Source: Pyrocephalus nanus
Lineage: Eukaryota > Chordata > Aves > Passeriformes > Tyrannidae
Length of the DNA stretch: 64,000 bases
Direction of reading: 5' to 3'
Assembly (NCBI GenBank): GCA_038380795.1
Contig: CM076271.1
Span: 20,289,001-20,353,000 of the forward strand
This document shows, one piece after another, positions 36,876-47,801 of the stretch. Under the pieces are notes generated by a model. It was not told where the DNA came from and did no database searches. It saw only the letters and a list, made by a program, of their open reading frames with translations. Each line of letters starts with the position of its first letter. Within the stretch, counting starts at the first letter, position 1. Both the position numbers and the translations under genes were made by a program.

Positions 36876-37524
36876 ATGCATATAATGATGATGGAGCTGG
36901 GGTGAGTATCAGCCTGAGCCCTTTTCCCCTGGTAAAATAAATGAGGGCTATTTTTTCTGACCCTGCTGGGCGTTAGTGTAGCGTGAAAACCCTATTTATT
37001 GAAAAATAGGTTGCATAGAGAGTTCTAGGGTTTGATTTGACTCTCAAATAGCAAGAAATAGACTGTGGATTTCCTTATAGCACTTAAGACTAGATGGGTT
37101 AAGAGTGAATTATGTGCTTTTAAAGGAATGTTAACTTGAGATAATGTAACTTCATTGAGAAGCCTTGGAATATACTTTAAATAGATTTTGTGCTCGGTAG
37201 CAGCCTCGACTGTATCTCATTACGAGTGGAATTGAAAACAAAACTCCTGTATCCTCAGTGGGAATACCCAGTGTAGTGTGACACAGTCAGATTGCTGTTT
37301 GTGGAGCAGTTGCTGCCTGCAGTCTGTCCCTGAGGCAGGAGAGCCAGGAACCTTGGGATGGCTCAGCCAGATCTTCTCTCTTTCCAGTGCTCTGGACCCC
37401 AAAACCACCCAGAAATGTTCTTTCCATGGTGAACACAATAAACACCTCCTGGCTGGGGAGGATCATTGGATTGTTGCATGGCTCTGGCAGTGGGAAGCTT
37501 TCAGGTTCTGGAAGGGGCTCTCAG
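36876..37524. other. Unannotated single-copy DNA
   Basis: No feature is recognised. A donor-like GGG/GTGAGT lies at 36900, with no matching exon. Confidence 0.35.
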
Positions 37525-37570
37525 GTCTCCCTGGAGCCTTCTCTTCTCCAGGCTGAACAACATCCCCACG
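37525..37570 (-). mobile_element. CR1 LINE internal fragment
   Basis: GTCTCCCTGGAGCCTTCTCT followed by TCTCCAGGCTGAACAACATC is a segment from further 5' in CR1 (reverse strand), upstream of the commonly preserved 3' tail. It stands alone at about 45 bases, so it is the surviving core of a degraded copy. Confidence 0.8.
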
Positions 37571-37873
37571 TAATTTCCATCAGTTGCAGGTGGAAGTGCA
37601 TTTTTAGGTGTAGATTTTACACCTGTGATCTCACCCTCAGCCATGGACAGTGGGAGCACTCACCAAGCTTTGTTTTTTCCCCCCTGTTACTCTGTTTGCT
37701 GCAGCTGCTCCGCGTTTCTGCCTCATATAACATGATTGTAGCCTCAAGCCTGCACAACCCCCCTCCCTAGATCTGTGTCCTTACCCTCTTTAATATTTAG
37801 GGAATAACAGGCTGTGTTTCTTCCTTGGGATTATTCAAAGCACAAAGGAAGGCCACCAACAAGAGATACTATT

Positions 37874-37893
37874 AAAAAAAAAAAAAAAAAAAA
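37874..37893. repeat. A20 homopolymer
   Basis: Twenty A. No retrocopy body is recognised to the left. Confidence 0.95.
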
Positions 37894-38743
37894 GAGTGAA
37901 AAACAATAACGCTGGGAAATCTGTTTTTACTATTGGAACGATGCACATTTCACGGTCTAATTGAATTTATCTTCTCAGGTAACATGTTTTGTGCTGTACA
38001 GGAACAGACAGCCATTTTCTCACAAGCTCCTTGAGGTAAAAGTTTGTGAGAGCTGTCACAACACATCGCTTTGCCGGCAGCATCACACGGAGAGAACCAG
38101 CCCTGCACCCAGGTACGTCCTGCCTCGTGCCAGCCCAGGGGCTCTCCCTGCCTCAGAGCACGAAGTTATCTGCATGCTGACAGAAATAATGCAAGGAGAT
38201 CTTCCCCAGAGTCCCAGTGCTGGGGAGGGCAGGGGAGGGAAGGAGCCTTGTTCCCTGGCGCTGGGAAGGATTGGGAGCTCGCTTTGTTATTTCTTTGGGC
38301 TATTTTATTAGAGGTGAAATTCTTCTAGGAAGGCCAGGGAATGTGGGGGGTGGAGGGGAGCAGTGAGGGTGTTCCCTCAGTATTCCTGTGCAGTGAGCAA
38401 TGTGTGCCATTCCTGCTGCTCCTGCAGAGCCATCCCTGCTCTCCATGGGGCTGGAGACGGGCTCTGTGTGCTCCAAGCAGGAGTGGTGGCTTGCTGGGAG
38501 CTCTTCTGAGACTCTGAGAGAAGAGAGAGTAGTCTGCATCCATTAAAGAGGAGTAAATGACTCTGTTCTCCCAGCCACAGCAGTGTCACGTTATCCATGA
38601 GGGCTCAAAGGCAGCTCCTGGCTCCCAGGGGGATCAGTCCCTGTGGCAGAGCAGTGGTGTGTGATACCCTCAGCTTCCCTCAGGACACTGGAGATCCCTC
38701 CCCCTTCCCGGAAACAGCTCATAGCTGGCATTAGTGGTATAAA
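37894..38743. other. Unannotated single-copy DNA
   Basis: No repeat or gene is recognised. A 116-codon plus-strand frame at 37961-38311 overlaps another frame and has no supporting signals. Confidence 0.35.
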
Positions 38744-39130
38744 TCACAGTGTCATGGAATTGTTTAGGTTAGAAAAGACCTTTGAGGTCGCCAAGTCCAA
38801 CCACTCCCCCAGCACTGGCACGGCCACCCCTAACCTGTGTCCCCAGGGGCCACATCCACATGGGTTTTAAATCCCTCTGGGGATGGGGACTCCATCACTG
38901 CCCTGGGCAGCTGTGCCAGGGCTGGAAAACCCTTTCCAGGAAGAAATTATTCCTAATACCGAACTTAGATCTCCCCTGGCACAGCTTGAGGCCATTTCCT
39001 CAGGTTCCTATCACTTGTCACCTGGAAGAAGAGATCAGCCCCTGCTGGGCTCCAGTCTCCTGACAGGGGGTTGAGGAAGCAAGAAGGTCCCCCCTGAGCC
39101 TCCTTTTCTCCAGGTTAAACATCCCCTTCC
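38744..39130 (-). mobile_element. CR1 LINE 3' end, long, older type
   Basis: About 387 bases of reverse-strand CR1. The order is TTAGAAAAGACCTTTGAGGT, CGCCAAGTCCAACCACTCCC, GGGGATGGGGACTCCATCAC, TGCCCTGGGCAGCTGTGCCA, CCTGGCACAGCTTGAGGCCA, and CCTCCTTTTCTCCAGGTTAA at the 5'-truncated end. It belongs to a different CR1 subfamily from the copies with GGTTGGAAGGGACCTT. The apparent frames across it are not genes. Confidence 0.96.
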
Positions 39131-39354
39131 CCCTCCCTTGTTTTGTGCTGCTCTGATGAGAGTTCAGACAATGCCTCACACACACACACGATGGGTTTGT
39201 AGGTGCTTTGGGGCTCGAGTTCACCACTGTTCAGGTTGAACACAGAACAAATAGAGAGAAGTGACTTCATTACTTGCACTCTGGAAGCGACCTGACAGCC
39301 ATTTAGAAAAATACTTAACACTGCCCAATTTGCTGGGCTCCTCCTGTCCCCCAG

Positions 39355-39464
39355 GAGCAGGCTGGGAACAGATCCATTCATCTCCAGGCCCCGGCACTGA
39401 GTGCAGTGATCGATAATCCCAAGGCTTTACCTAAGAGGATGGAAAACAGGACGTGACCCAGGAG
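39355..39464 (+). other. Exon-like segment, 110 nt
   Basis: It has a strong acceptor (GGCTCCTCCTGTCCCCCAG) and a strong donor (GGAG/GTGAGT). A second acceptor is at 39387. The only largely open frame stops (TGA) three codons before the donor, so if it is real it is a noncoding exon or an exon with an early stop. Confidence 0.2.
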
Positions 39465-39929
39465 GTGAGTGCTGGTGGCTGTGTGTGTGCCAAGAATGGC
39501 TGGGCTGCAGTTTGTGTTGACACCCAGATGATAAAGATCCTTTTCTCTGGCATTTCTTAAAGCTGTGCTTTGAAGCTGACCCTGTTCTCAGTGGGAAATG
39601 TGGGCTGGTGCTACGGGAACAACATCAGCAGGAGGGGTAAGCTGTGATTTATTTAGGTCTTATTGCCTCCTTCAGATGATAGCTTATATTAGTTGTTCAT
39701 TAATTTGCTCTAAAGCTCCCCATCATCTTCATTTGGACTTGCATTCCATGAAATATCAGTCCATTGGGTCACTTGGAGGTTGTTGCAATGGTGAGCAAAA
39801 TGGGCTTTTGGGGAGGCTGTTGGTGGGTGGGGTGTCTTATACAACCATGGGGTTCCTTAAGCACTTTGACCCTGCTCCTACAGCCATTGGGAGCTCCAGG
39901 GAACCCCACTCCTGTGCCCCTAAAGGACA
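39465..39929. other. Unannotated single-copy DNA
   Basis: The left part of the longest open frame in the window (39598-40194, 198 codons) lies here, but the frame runs straight into CR1 and I do not treat it as a gene. Confidence 0.4.
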
Positions 39930-40120
39930 GAGAACCATGGAATGGTTTGGATTGGAAGGGACCTTAAAGCCCATCTTGTTCCACCCCCTATCCCAAATGG
40001 GCAGGGACATTTTCCACCAGCCCAGGTTGCTCCAGCCTGGCCTTAGACACCTCCAGGGATGGGGCAGCCACAGCTTCTCTGGGCAACCTGTGCCAGGGCC
40101 TCAACCCTCTGCAGTAAAGA
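39930..40120 (-). mobile_element. CR1 LINE 3' end
   Basis: Reverse-strand CR1: GAACCATGGAATGGTTTGGA, TTGGAAGGGACCTTAAAGCC, GCAGGGACATTTTCCACCAG, CACAGCTTCTCTGGGCAACC and TGTGCCAGGGCCTCAACCCT. Its 3' block is intact up to the ACCATGGAATGG region. Confidence 0.95.
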
Positions 40121-43100
40121 TTAGACAGAAGGGATACTCTCTTGATACCCAGAAAAATGAAATATTTATCATTCCACAATTTATCATACATTAGGAAAGA
40201 ATAAATGTTGGCTTTTACTGTGGCAGATTTTTGGTTTATTCCCCAAATTCATTGCTGGATCAAGCTGGTGCTTGTTCCTCTTGAGTCACACAGTGAGGTT
40301 TTGGCACCTGCTGCATTAACATGTGTGTATTCTTTGTGGCTACAGTTTGAACAAATGTTGTGAAATTGTGACAGAGAAAATGACTTTTCTTGCCCACATT
40401 AACAAGGAGGTGCCGTGTGTATTAATTACTGAGACCAAGTTGCAATTGCAGCTGATAAACACATGGAGATGAAGCTGCAAAAAGAGAGGAACACTGACAT
40501 TTTCCTGAGGGATTGCCACGAAGATGAATAGAAAAGAGGAGAGGGGAAAAGGCTGGACAAAATGAAAAGGCAAGAACTCCAGGGCAGATCCCCCACAAAA
40601 CACAGGGCTGGCTTTCTCTGCAGCCAGGAAGGGCTGGAATGGTGTGTTTGGAGAATACCCATTCTAAGAACAGCAGTTTGGATTTTGGTTTCTCTGAGAC
40701 TTGGTTAAAAGTCGTGGAAATGGCAGGTAATTCCCAGCTGGGGCTCTTGGCAGAAGCCATGGTTGCATTTCAAGCTGCACAGAAATTGTGTTGTCAGAGA
40801 CTTTGTTGCTACAGCCTGTTCTGTTTGCTGCTGTTTCTCTCAGTTCCACGTTTCTGTTGCAATAAGAAATCTCCCTATTGTCATTTTTTCCCCTTGTTCA
40901 CGCAACAAAAACTCAATCAGAGCGGCATCAGTGAAAGAAATTGGGTTTTTTAAACTCTCCCAGGCAGCCCCTGCTCTGGGAAAGGCAATAACTCTTCTGA
41001 GAGCTGGGGGGGGTCGGGTGTGGGGACAGGGACAGGAACAGACAGCAAAGTGTGTGGGGCCACAAGGACAACTCCACGTGGCCCAGGCAGTTAACAAATA
41101 ATTGGCATTACACCATTGGGGTGCAATGCACACTTCTTGCTTGTCCATTATCGCAGTGAGAACACGCTTTGTTGCGTTAATAAATAACTGTTGTGTTTAA
41201 GAAATTAATTCACACGGAAGGATTTATTGTAGTACACAATTAGAGGAAGAAAAATGACAAATTTGTTCCTTAGAGTGTCTTGAAATAATTTCTATCTCAT
41301 CTGATTAGGGGAAAAGGCTGCTTTGTCTTCTTAAATTATTTTGTCTCTATTTAAATAAATCTGAAGCCTTGTGTGCCTGCAGGAATTACAAACGGCTGCT
41401 CAGGCCTAAATCAAGTGTTCCAGGGTTGCTGCATGAATCTTCCAAGGCAATAAACTTTTGGTACCTTTGACAAGTTTTATGATCCCAGATAGGTGCACTG
41501 TGCTGAGGGCCATATTTCACAGGAACGCATCTGAATAGATCAGATCAGTTTTTATATGCTAATAATTTGTTTGGGTAGTTTAATACCAAGAGCTGTAATT
41601 CATATCTATCACTTTCCTTAGAACTGTGGATAATTTCAGTAACGGAGAAAAATCCCTTTAGGAATCCCTCCAAGATTGCACTTTTCCAATGAGCAATTAA
41701 AGCAGGAATAAACAAGCCAAGGAATTTTAAAAAACACTGAATCAAAGCTCATCATCTCCAGCTCAGGGTCATTCCCTCTCAAGTTTCCCCTTCCTGCTGC
41801 ATCTTCAGTTTGCTGAGTGTCTGGGCTCTTTTCCATTTCCCGTGGTAAATTCTGGGGCTGGCGAATCAATCTTGCTGTTTAGACACTCTGTTTGCCTAGA
41901 AGGGTAATCTAAATGTTTCCTTCCTTAGATTTCCCTCCAACTCCCACTGCCATTCACGGTGTTTTACCTTTTCTAGTCCATTATGTGTTGTGGGAGCAGC
42001 TGAGACTCAATTTTGCCATTGCAAACCAGCTGATGCTGCCAGCAGGAGCAGTGTGGGAATGGGGGGAATGCTGTGGGAATACTGGGTAGTTATAAAGCCA
42101 ATTGAGAACTATTTGGAGGGCAGGAATTACTGCAAACCAGTCTAATCTTTCTAGTTTTGTAACAACTCAAAATCCCTCCTTCTAAACACAAGATGTGCAA
42201 ATGGCCAGGAAAACTCACCAGAACCTGCAGGGATTTCTAAGTGTTTTGTGCAGAAGAAAAGAAAGCAGGAAATTTTTAAAAAATAAATAATATTAAAAAA
42301 AAAGAGAACAAATTGGGGAAAAAAAAGACAGTGTCTGCTTTCCCTGGGACAGGTCCCTCTCTCCAAGCCAGCCTTGGCTGGAGACACGGAGCTGTCTGGG
42401 CTGAGAAGTTATGGAGGTTATGAGGTAAATTATCTACACTTACCTAATCATCACTTTGGAATGAAATAACCCTCATCTTTTAAACCCAGACCCCACTGGC
42501 CTCTGCTGCATGGCCAGGCAGGGGGGACTGATGATGTCTTACCATGTGAGTCAGAAGGCATTTAAATTATTAAATCATGCAGTGGAAAGGGAAGCACTGG
42601 CATGGGAATGCAGCAGCAGCTCTTGGGACTCTGAGTATTGTACCTGGAAAACTGTGGAAAATTACTTATTTCACACCTTCTCCGGACTATAAAAGAGGCC
42701 CAAAGAGTGGTAATTGTATTAGGAGTTAATCCTCAATATGCTGAGTTCTCCCTTTTTACAGAAAGGACGGGAAAATGGAAGGGCTGGAGCCTCCCCCAAG
42801 CCTGGCTGGGGAGTGGGGCACGGTGGGGACCCCCATCCTGCTCCTGGGGCCAGCAGGTCTCGTGGAGACTTTATCTTGTAGTTACTTGTGCTTTGGGACG
42901 AGTGTTCCAGTCCTGCATTTAAGGCGAGCCATGAAATACCCTAAATTGACTATTATTTGGTTTTCTGTACCTTGATAATTGAGACTAATCGAAGCAAATA
43001 GCCAGTATTTTCTGGTGGGATGACCTTGGGAGCGGGAGCCCAGCTCATTGTGCCTTCCTCCAGGGAGGAAAGTTAGAGGAATTACTGCCAAATCATAATA

Positions 43101-43144
43101 ATAGCAGCAGCACACGGGCTGTAATTCTCCACTCTCCCACTCCA
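40121..43144. other. Unannotated single-copy DNA
   Basis: No transposable element. Several 100-codon frames overlap on both strands at 40340-41148 with no splice support. A consensus TATA box, TATAAAAG, lies at 42688-42695, about 450 bases left of the CpG-rich patch. Confidence 0.35.
42688..42695 (+). promoter_or_regulatory. TATA-box-like motif
   Basis: TATAAAAG followed by AGGCCC. A match to the core promoter consensus, but without an initiator, CpG context or a known transcript it may be chance. Confidence 0.2.
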
Positions 43145-43460
43145 GCGACACCTGAACAGCGGCGTGAGGAAAACAAGTCATTTATCAACTCTAATTCCTT
43201 GGAGCCGCCGGGAGCGCCGAGCGGAGCCGGGAGGAGCGGGCAGAGCAATCTCTGCCTCGGCCCGGCCATTAAGGAACCAGCAGGTAATTTTCCCATTTTG
43301 GCAATTTGTGCCTGCTCGGGCCAACTCTGGCTGTGCACTAATGGGACTTGCTGAAGGAGATGTCCCCGTTTCCTTTCTGAGTTGTGAGATTCGCTGCTCC
43401 CACCTCCACTTCCTACCGAGGGATCCGACCCCGTCGCTCTCCCTGTCCCCGAGGTGCCTG
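43145..43460 (+). promoter_or_regulatory. CpG-rich patch, possible promoter and first exon
   Basis: CpG density here is far above that of the surrounding DNA. The core (43203-43265) has about ten CpG in some 60 bases, including GCCGCCGGGAGCGCCGAGCG. It ends in a consensus donor, CCAGCAG/GTAATT, at 43283, the layout of a CpG-island first exon. CpGs continue more sparsely to about 43460. It may be a small CpG-island promoter or an orphan CpG island. Direction (+) is inferred from the donor only. Confidence 0.4.
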
Positions 43461-43576
43461 TGCACCCCCAAATCACCCACCCCAGCGCTCAGCTTGGCCT
43501 ATTTTTTTCCAAGAAAGTGAGGTTCATGTGATAGCCACGGAAATGCTGAGCCTTCTGCAGCTATTTTGGTGTCTGT

Positions 43577-43647
43577 AAAACCAAGGAGATCTTACAGGGA
43601 GAAAAATCAAGGAGATTTTACAGCAAAAATCAAAGAGATTTTACAGT
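43577..43647. repeat. Three-copy minisatellite (about 23-26 bp unit)
   Basis: CAARGAGATYTTACAG recurs three times, starting at 43582, 43608 and 43631. The last two units are the closest match. It lies just right of the CpG-rich patch. Confidence 0.85.
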
Positions 43648-44744
43648 GGGAGAGAAGGCTAAGAGATAATGAAATACTGAAAAGCTTTGGATGATGAAAC
43701 TGGTTAAAGGAAAGGGCTGTCCTAAAGCAGAGGAGAGAACTTGGACATCAGAAGTGTTTGCAGCAGCATCTGGTCAGGAAGCAGTAGGTGGAGAAATCTG
43801 GGCATCAGGCACATCATAAGCACTGTTGGTGGGCAGGGAAGGGGGAAAAGCTTATGGAAAACTTGGTTTTGGACTGAATTCTATACAAAGAGTGAGTGAT
43901 GGAGGAAGAGGAATGAACTAAAGAGATGGACAGAAAGACCTCAGCAGAGGGGAATGAAGCAAGTGAGAACTCCCATCTGATTTCTGCTTGACAGGAGTTC
44001 ACTTCTTGCAAAAAGAAGTAATTCTGGACAAAAATGAAGTGATCTTGGTGTGCTTTTATCTAAAAAGGAGGACTGAGAACCAAATGTCAGCAGGTTATGG
44101 TGGTTTCTGTGGAGAGGGAAGCAATGAAATAGCTGGCAAGGTGAGATGGCTTCTCAGGGATGAGGGACCAGTGACATCACAGCTTGGCATGGGAGAGGGA
44201 GAAATGGGCAACCAGGAGCAGTTAAATACCAAAAATCTAAACAAACATTCAAGGAGCTGCTGTGACACACGTTTAGTAAAGGGAAGGTTTGAGTGGTTCC
44301 ACAAGCTGCAGATCTGCAAGTCAACCCTCACCTGTAGGAAAGGCACTGCACCAGTAACTGCAAAAGCCAAGTCTGAGGGCAGGAGGGTTGGACTGAGGAG
44401 AGAACAGTCTGCACTGAGCCATAAACCCCCATAAATCTGTGATTAAAACCACTGAAGCGATTTCAGCTGAGTCCTGGGCTGAGCAGGAATAAGCTTGGCA
44501 CAGGATCTGCCCTGCTCTGGCCAGCTGGGAGCTTTCTTCACATCCCCACCTCATTTCCAAGCCCCAGTTCCCTGCAGCCTTTTGCAGGCAGCTTGGCCAG
44601 TCCCCCAAGCTCTGCCTCATTGCCCCCCACTTTTATCCACTTGCCTACATCCCCTTTTGCACAGAAAATGGGAAAATTGGGATGTGTTGGATTACCTGAC
44701 AGGATCTTCTGGAATGGTAGGAGAAAAGTAGAGACCTTATGCAG
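43648..44744. other. Unannotated single-copy DNA
   Basis: No recognised feature. A purine-rich plus-strand bias runs through 43650-44260, and a 148-codon frame (43988-44434) reflects it. No domain is recognisable. Confidence 0.35.
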
Positions 44745-44845
44745 CAGAAAGATTAGTAGGAAAAATAAGAGTAAAGAATGACAAAATAAGGATAAAGAGG
44801 AATAAAATAAGAGCAAATAAAAGGGTAAAATAAAATAAGAACAAG
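44745..44845. repeat. A-rich imperfect tandem (AAAATAAG-type)
   Basis: Irregular repeats of AAAATAAGAG, AAAATAAGGA and AAAATAAGAA. Low-complexity purine/A-rich DNA. Confidence 0.8.
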
Positions 44846-45302
44846 GGGAAGGACTCTGCCTCCTTGTTATTAATCTGCACGTTGGAGGATATAAAGTAGC
44901 AAGTGAAGGTATTTTTTGTGGAATTGGTTCTGATGCCAAACTTGCATGAGATGAGCTCTAAGGAATTCCTTTGATTAGGGAGAGGATTAATGTAAAAGGC
45001 AGAAAAGTAGGAAAAAATCCTGCGTGAAGCAATGCCTTATGCAGCAGAGTGATTAAGTAAGACATTCACAGTGTATTTATTGCAGTGATTTAGGTGCAGA
45101 ATGGCTCAGTAGATAATGTGTGTGTATTTACACACATGGAAGTTGTGGATGTTCTACATGTAATTATCTGGGAAAATGCTATAAATCTCTAAAATGGCTG
45201 ATAAGGGTCTAAGATGGGCAGAACAATCTGGCTCTGCAGGATTCAAAGGCAGTCCAAGTGTTGGGGGGAACAGGAGTGGTACCTGCAGCCCAGGGCACTG
45301 AG
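44846..45302. other. Unannotated single-copy DNA
   Basis: Nothing supported except a small hairpin (GTGTGTATTTACACAC) at about 45121-45136. Confidence 0.35.
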
Positions 45303-45435
45303 AGCCACATCCAGGGTGTTCCCTGGGCACCTCCAGGGATGGGGACTCCACCAGGACAGCCCTTCAAGTGAAGGAATTCCTCCTGATGTCCAACCTGAGC
45401 CTGCAGGCAGGGGGTTCATCTCACCTGGGAAGGGC
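45303..45435 (-). mobile_element. CR1 LINE fragment
   Basis: Reverse-strand CR1 from the middle of the tail: GCCACATCCAGGGTGTTCCC, CCAGGGATGGGGACTCCACC, GAATTCCTCCTGATGTCCAA and CCTGAGCCTGCAGGCAGGGG. The 3'-terminal block is absent, so this is internal to the region usually preserved. Bases 45285-45302 (CAGCCCAGGGCACTGAGA) may also belong to it. Confidence 0.85.
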
Positions 45436-47527
45436 TGAAGCTCACTGGTGACCGACCAACACTCCTCTGGTGGGCTGATGAGTGTCCCCAGGACCTGCTG
45501 CTCCTCATCCTCCCAGGGCTCCTGTCTTGGTCCACTGCCCGAGCTGAGCAAAGGGAATCAGCTCACTGAGCATTGGCTGGGTGAGTAAATCAGTGCTGGC
45601 ACCGAACACTTGCTGTTTGGCACCTCCCCTCTGCCCCTCCCCGAAGAAACACGAGATTCTCACCTTCAGCAAGTCGTGTCTATTAAAATCTGGATGATCA
45701 CATGGAAGGAGTTCAGGTCCTACATGATAAAACAAATGCCTGCTGCTCTGGAGAAGCCAGTTGGTGACCTTTCCCTCTCAGCTTCCCTGGTGATTCACAG
45801 GTTTTATTTTTTGCTAAGTACAGAAGCGTTTTGCCTGGCAAACACTCCTTTGCTGAAGGTGAAAATGAATAAAATAAGCCCCCGAGACCCCGAGGGGAGG
45901 GTTAGTGTTTCACAGTTATCACTATTTATAACAGCAGCAGTGAGGTGTGGGGGGCTCTCGGGGGGATGCAGGCAATTCCTGCCCAGCCCAGTTCCCAAGA
46001 TAATTCCCACTGTTTGGGGTCCTGTGTTTGCAGCAGGAAACTTGGGGAGCTACGGGAACTTCACAGCCTGATTCACCGACAGGATCGCTTTAAATGATAC
46101 CAGAGGGCATTTGGCATTTGACTCTATTAAAAAATTCATCAAGAATTGATACACTGCATTTTTCATTCCAAAAATTGCAATCAGGTAGCAAAGGCTGAGT
46201 ATTCACAGGAGAGTAATATCTTCTCAGCGTTCATTAATCTGAGTCAGTAATGAACTGCAGGTAAAATGGGGGGATAATTCAGAACAAGTAATTTATTTGG
46301 TTCTTTTTTTCCTCATCTTCTCTATTATTAAACATCCATGAACAGTTTAATTGACCTTCCTGAATTTTTCATTTCCCTCTCAGAGGTGTTTGTTTGTGGT
46401 AAATGGTTTTGCAGGGCTGTTGAGGGGTTGGTGTCAGCACCTGGCCAGGTTCACCAGGGCTCTCCAGGCAGAGCAGTTGTTGTTGGGACAGCTGGGCCCT
46501 GTGCCCAGAGTGGTGGCATTTGGGCAGAGCTCTGCCCATGGGGTTAACTCCTTGTATTTACCCTTCATCTTCCTCACCCAGTTCATGCCTGATGGGGCAA
46601 ACCCCTGAAGAACAGATTGTTCCTTCGTCCTCACTGTTATCTTAAATATGTTTTAAGTTTCTGAGCTGTCTCCTCAATCTCTGTTTGGTTTAAGGCTCAA
46701 TTCCCCACCTTTCTTTCATCCCTTGGTGATGTTTTCTGGGCCTCTGATCTCCTTCCTTGTCCTTTGATTCCCTCCATTAGTTCACAACTCCACTAACACA
46801 CAGAATATAAACCAGATTATATTTCTCCAGTTAAGTCATAGTGGGACTGAACCCAGCAGAAGGATTATTCTCATATCTTGATGGTCACGTTTCCATTTAC
46901 CACCCTGAACATTTCCCCCTTTCAGAGCAGCCCTTCCAGCTCCCTTCCCCAGTTATCCCAGCCTGGAACCACATGACTGATTATTTCAGCCCAGGTGTGG
47001 GACCTGTGTTGTCTCTCTTCAATAACAAGCTTTCTTTCCAGATTGTTTCTGCAGTGTCAGGCCCTTTTGGAATGTAAATCCCATCCTCTGGTGTGCTCAG
47101 CCCCTCCCTGCCCGGTGCCAGCAGCAGATTTAACGAGCGTGGTCCTCCTTTGTCGTGCAAGTCATTAATGAAGAAATTAATAACGGGAGTTCAAGGCAGG
47201 TCTCTCAGAAACTGGATTCATCTTTTCATTTTAACAAAACTGTTTTCTGGAAAGGAATGGTCTCCCAGCAAGCTTTGCAGGCTGTGTAGGTGTCACCAAA
47301 TGCCATGTTGACAGTGAAGGCTAAAGCCAGGCTATGAACCTTGGATGTCCTGAGGGAGGAAATGCAACTGGGATGGTGCAGCCCAGCCAGTGCTGTTTGC
47401 TGCTGCCCACACCTTCAGGATCTCGTTGCTTCTGTGGGAAGTTTGAGTCATTTTTCTGGGAGTGGATGGTTTGTGAGCTGGTAGGTAAAATATCCCTTCC
47501 TTCTTCTGCAGAGAGACAATTTACAAG
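45436..47527. other. Unannotated single-copy DNA
   Basis: No repeat is recognised. The 153-codon plus-strand frame at 45610-46071 has no recognised domain or clear splice flanks. Confidence 0.35.
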
Positions 47528-47801
47528 AGCCTGGAGTGACAGGAAAAGGGGGAGCAGCTTCAGATGGATGGAGAGTAGAGTTAGATTAGAGATCAGGAAA
47601 AAAGCCTTCCCTGGGAGGGTGGGCAGGCCCTGGCACAGGGTGCCCAGAGAAGCTGTGGCTGCCCCATCCCTGGAAGTGTCCCAGGCCAGGTTGGATGGGG
47701 CTTGGAACAACCTGGGCTAGTGGAAGGTGTCCCTGCCCATGGCAGGGGTTGGAATGGGATGATCTTTGAGGTCCCTTCCCGCCCAAACCATCCCATGAGT
47801 C
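47528..47801 (+). mobile_element. CR1 LINE 3' end
   Basis: Plus-strand CR1 of about 270 bases: GAGTGACAGGAAAAGGGGGA, TTAGATTAGAGATCAGGAAA, GGGTGGGCAGGCCCTGGCAC, GGGTGCCCAGAGAAGCTGTG, GGTGTCCCTGCCCATGGCAG and GGTCCCTTCCCGCCCAAACC. It keeps the full 3' untranslated block but lacks the terminal tandem ATTCTATG units. Confidence 0.96.

Noticed and set aside
39598..40194. Longest open frame in the window (198 codons, plus)
   Set aside because: Its second half is the reverse strand of a CR1 3' untranslated end, and the first half has no recognisable domain. It is a read-through of repeat sequence.
45115..45140. Short hairpin GTGTGTATTTACACAC
   Set aside because: The stem is only about 8 bp and arises from TG/CA simple sequence; too short for a microRNA precursor.
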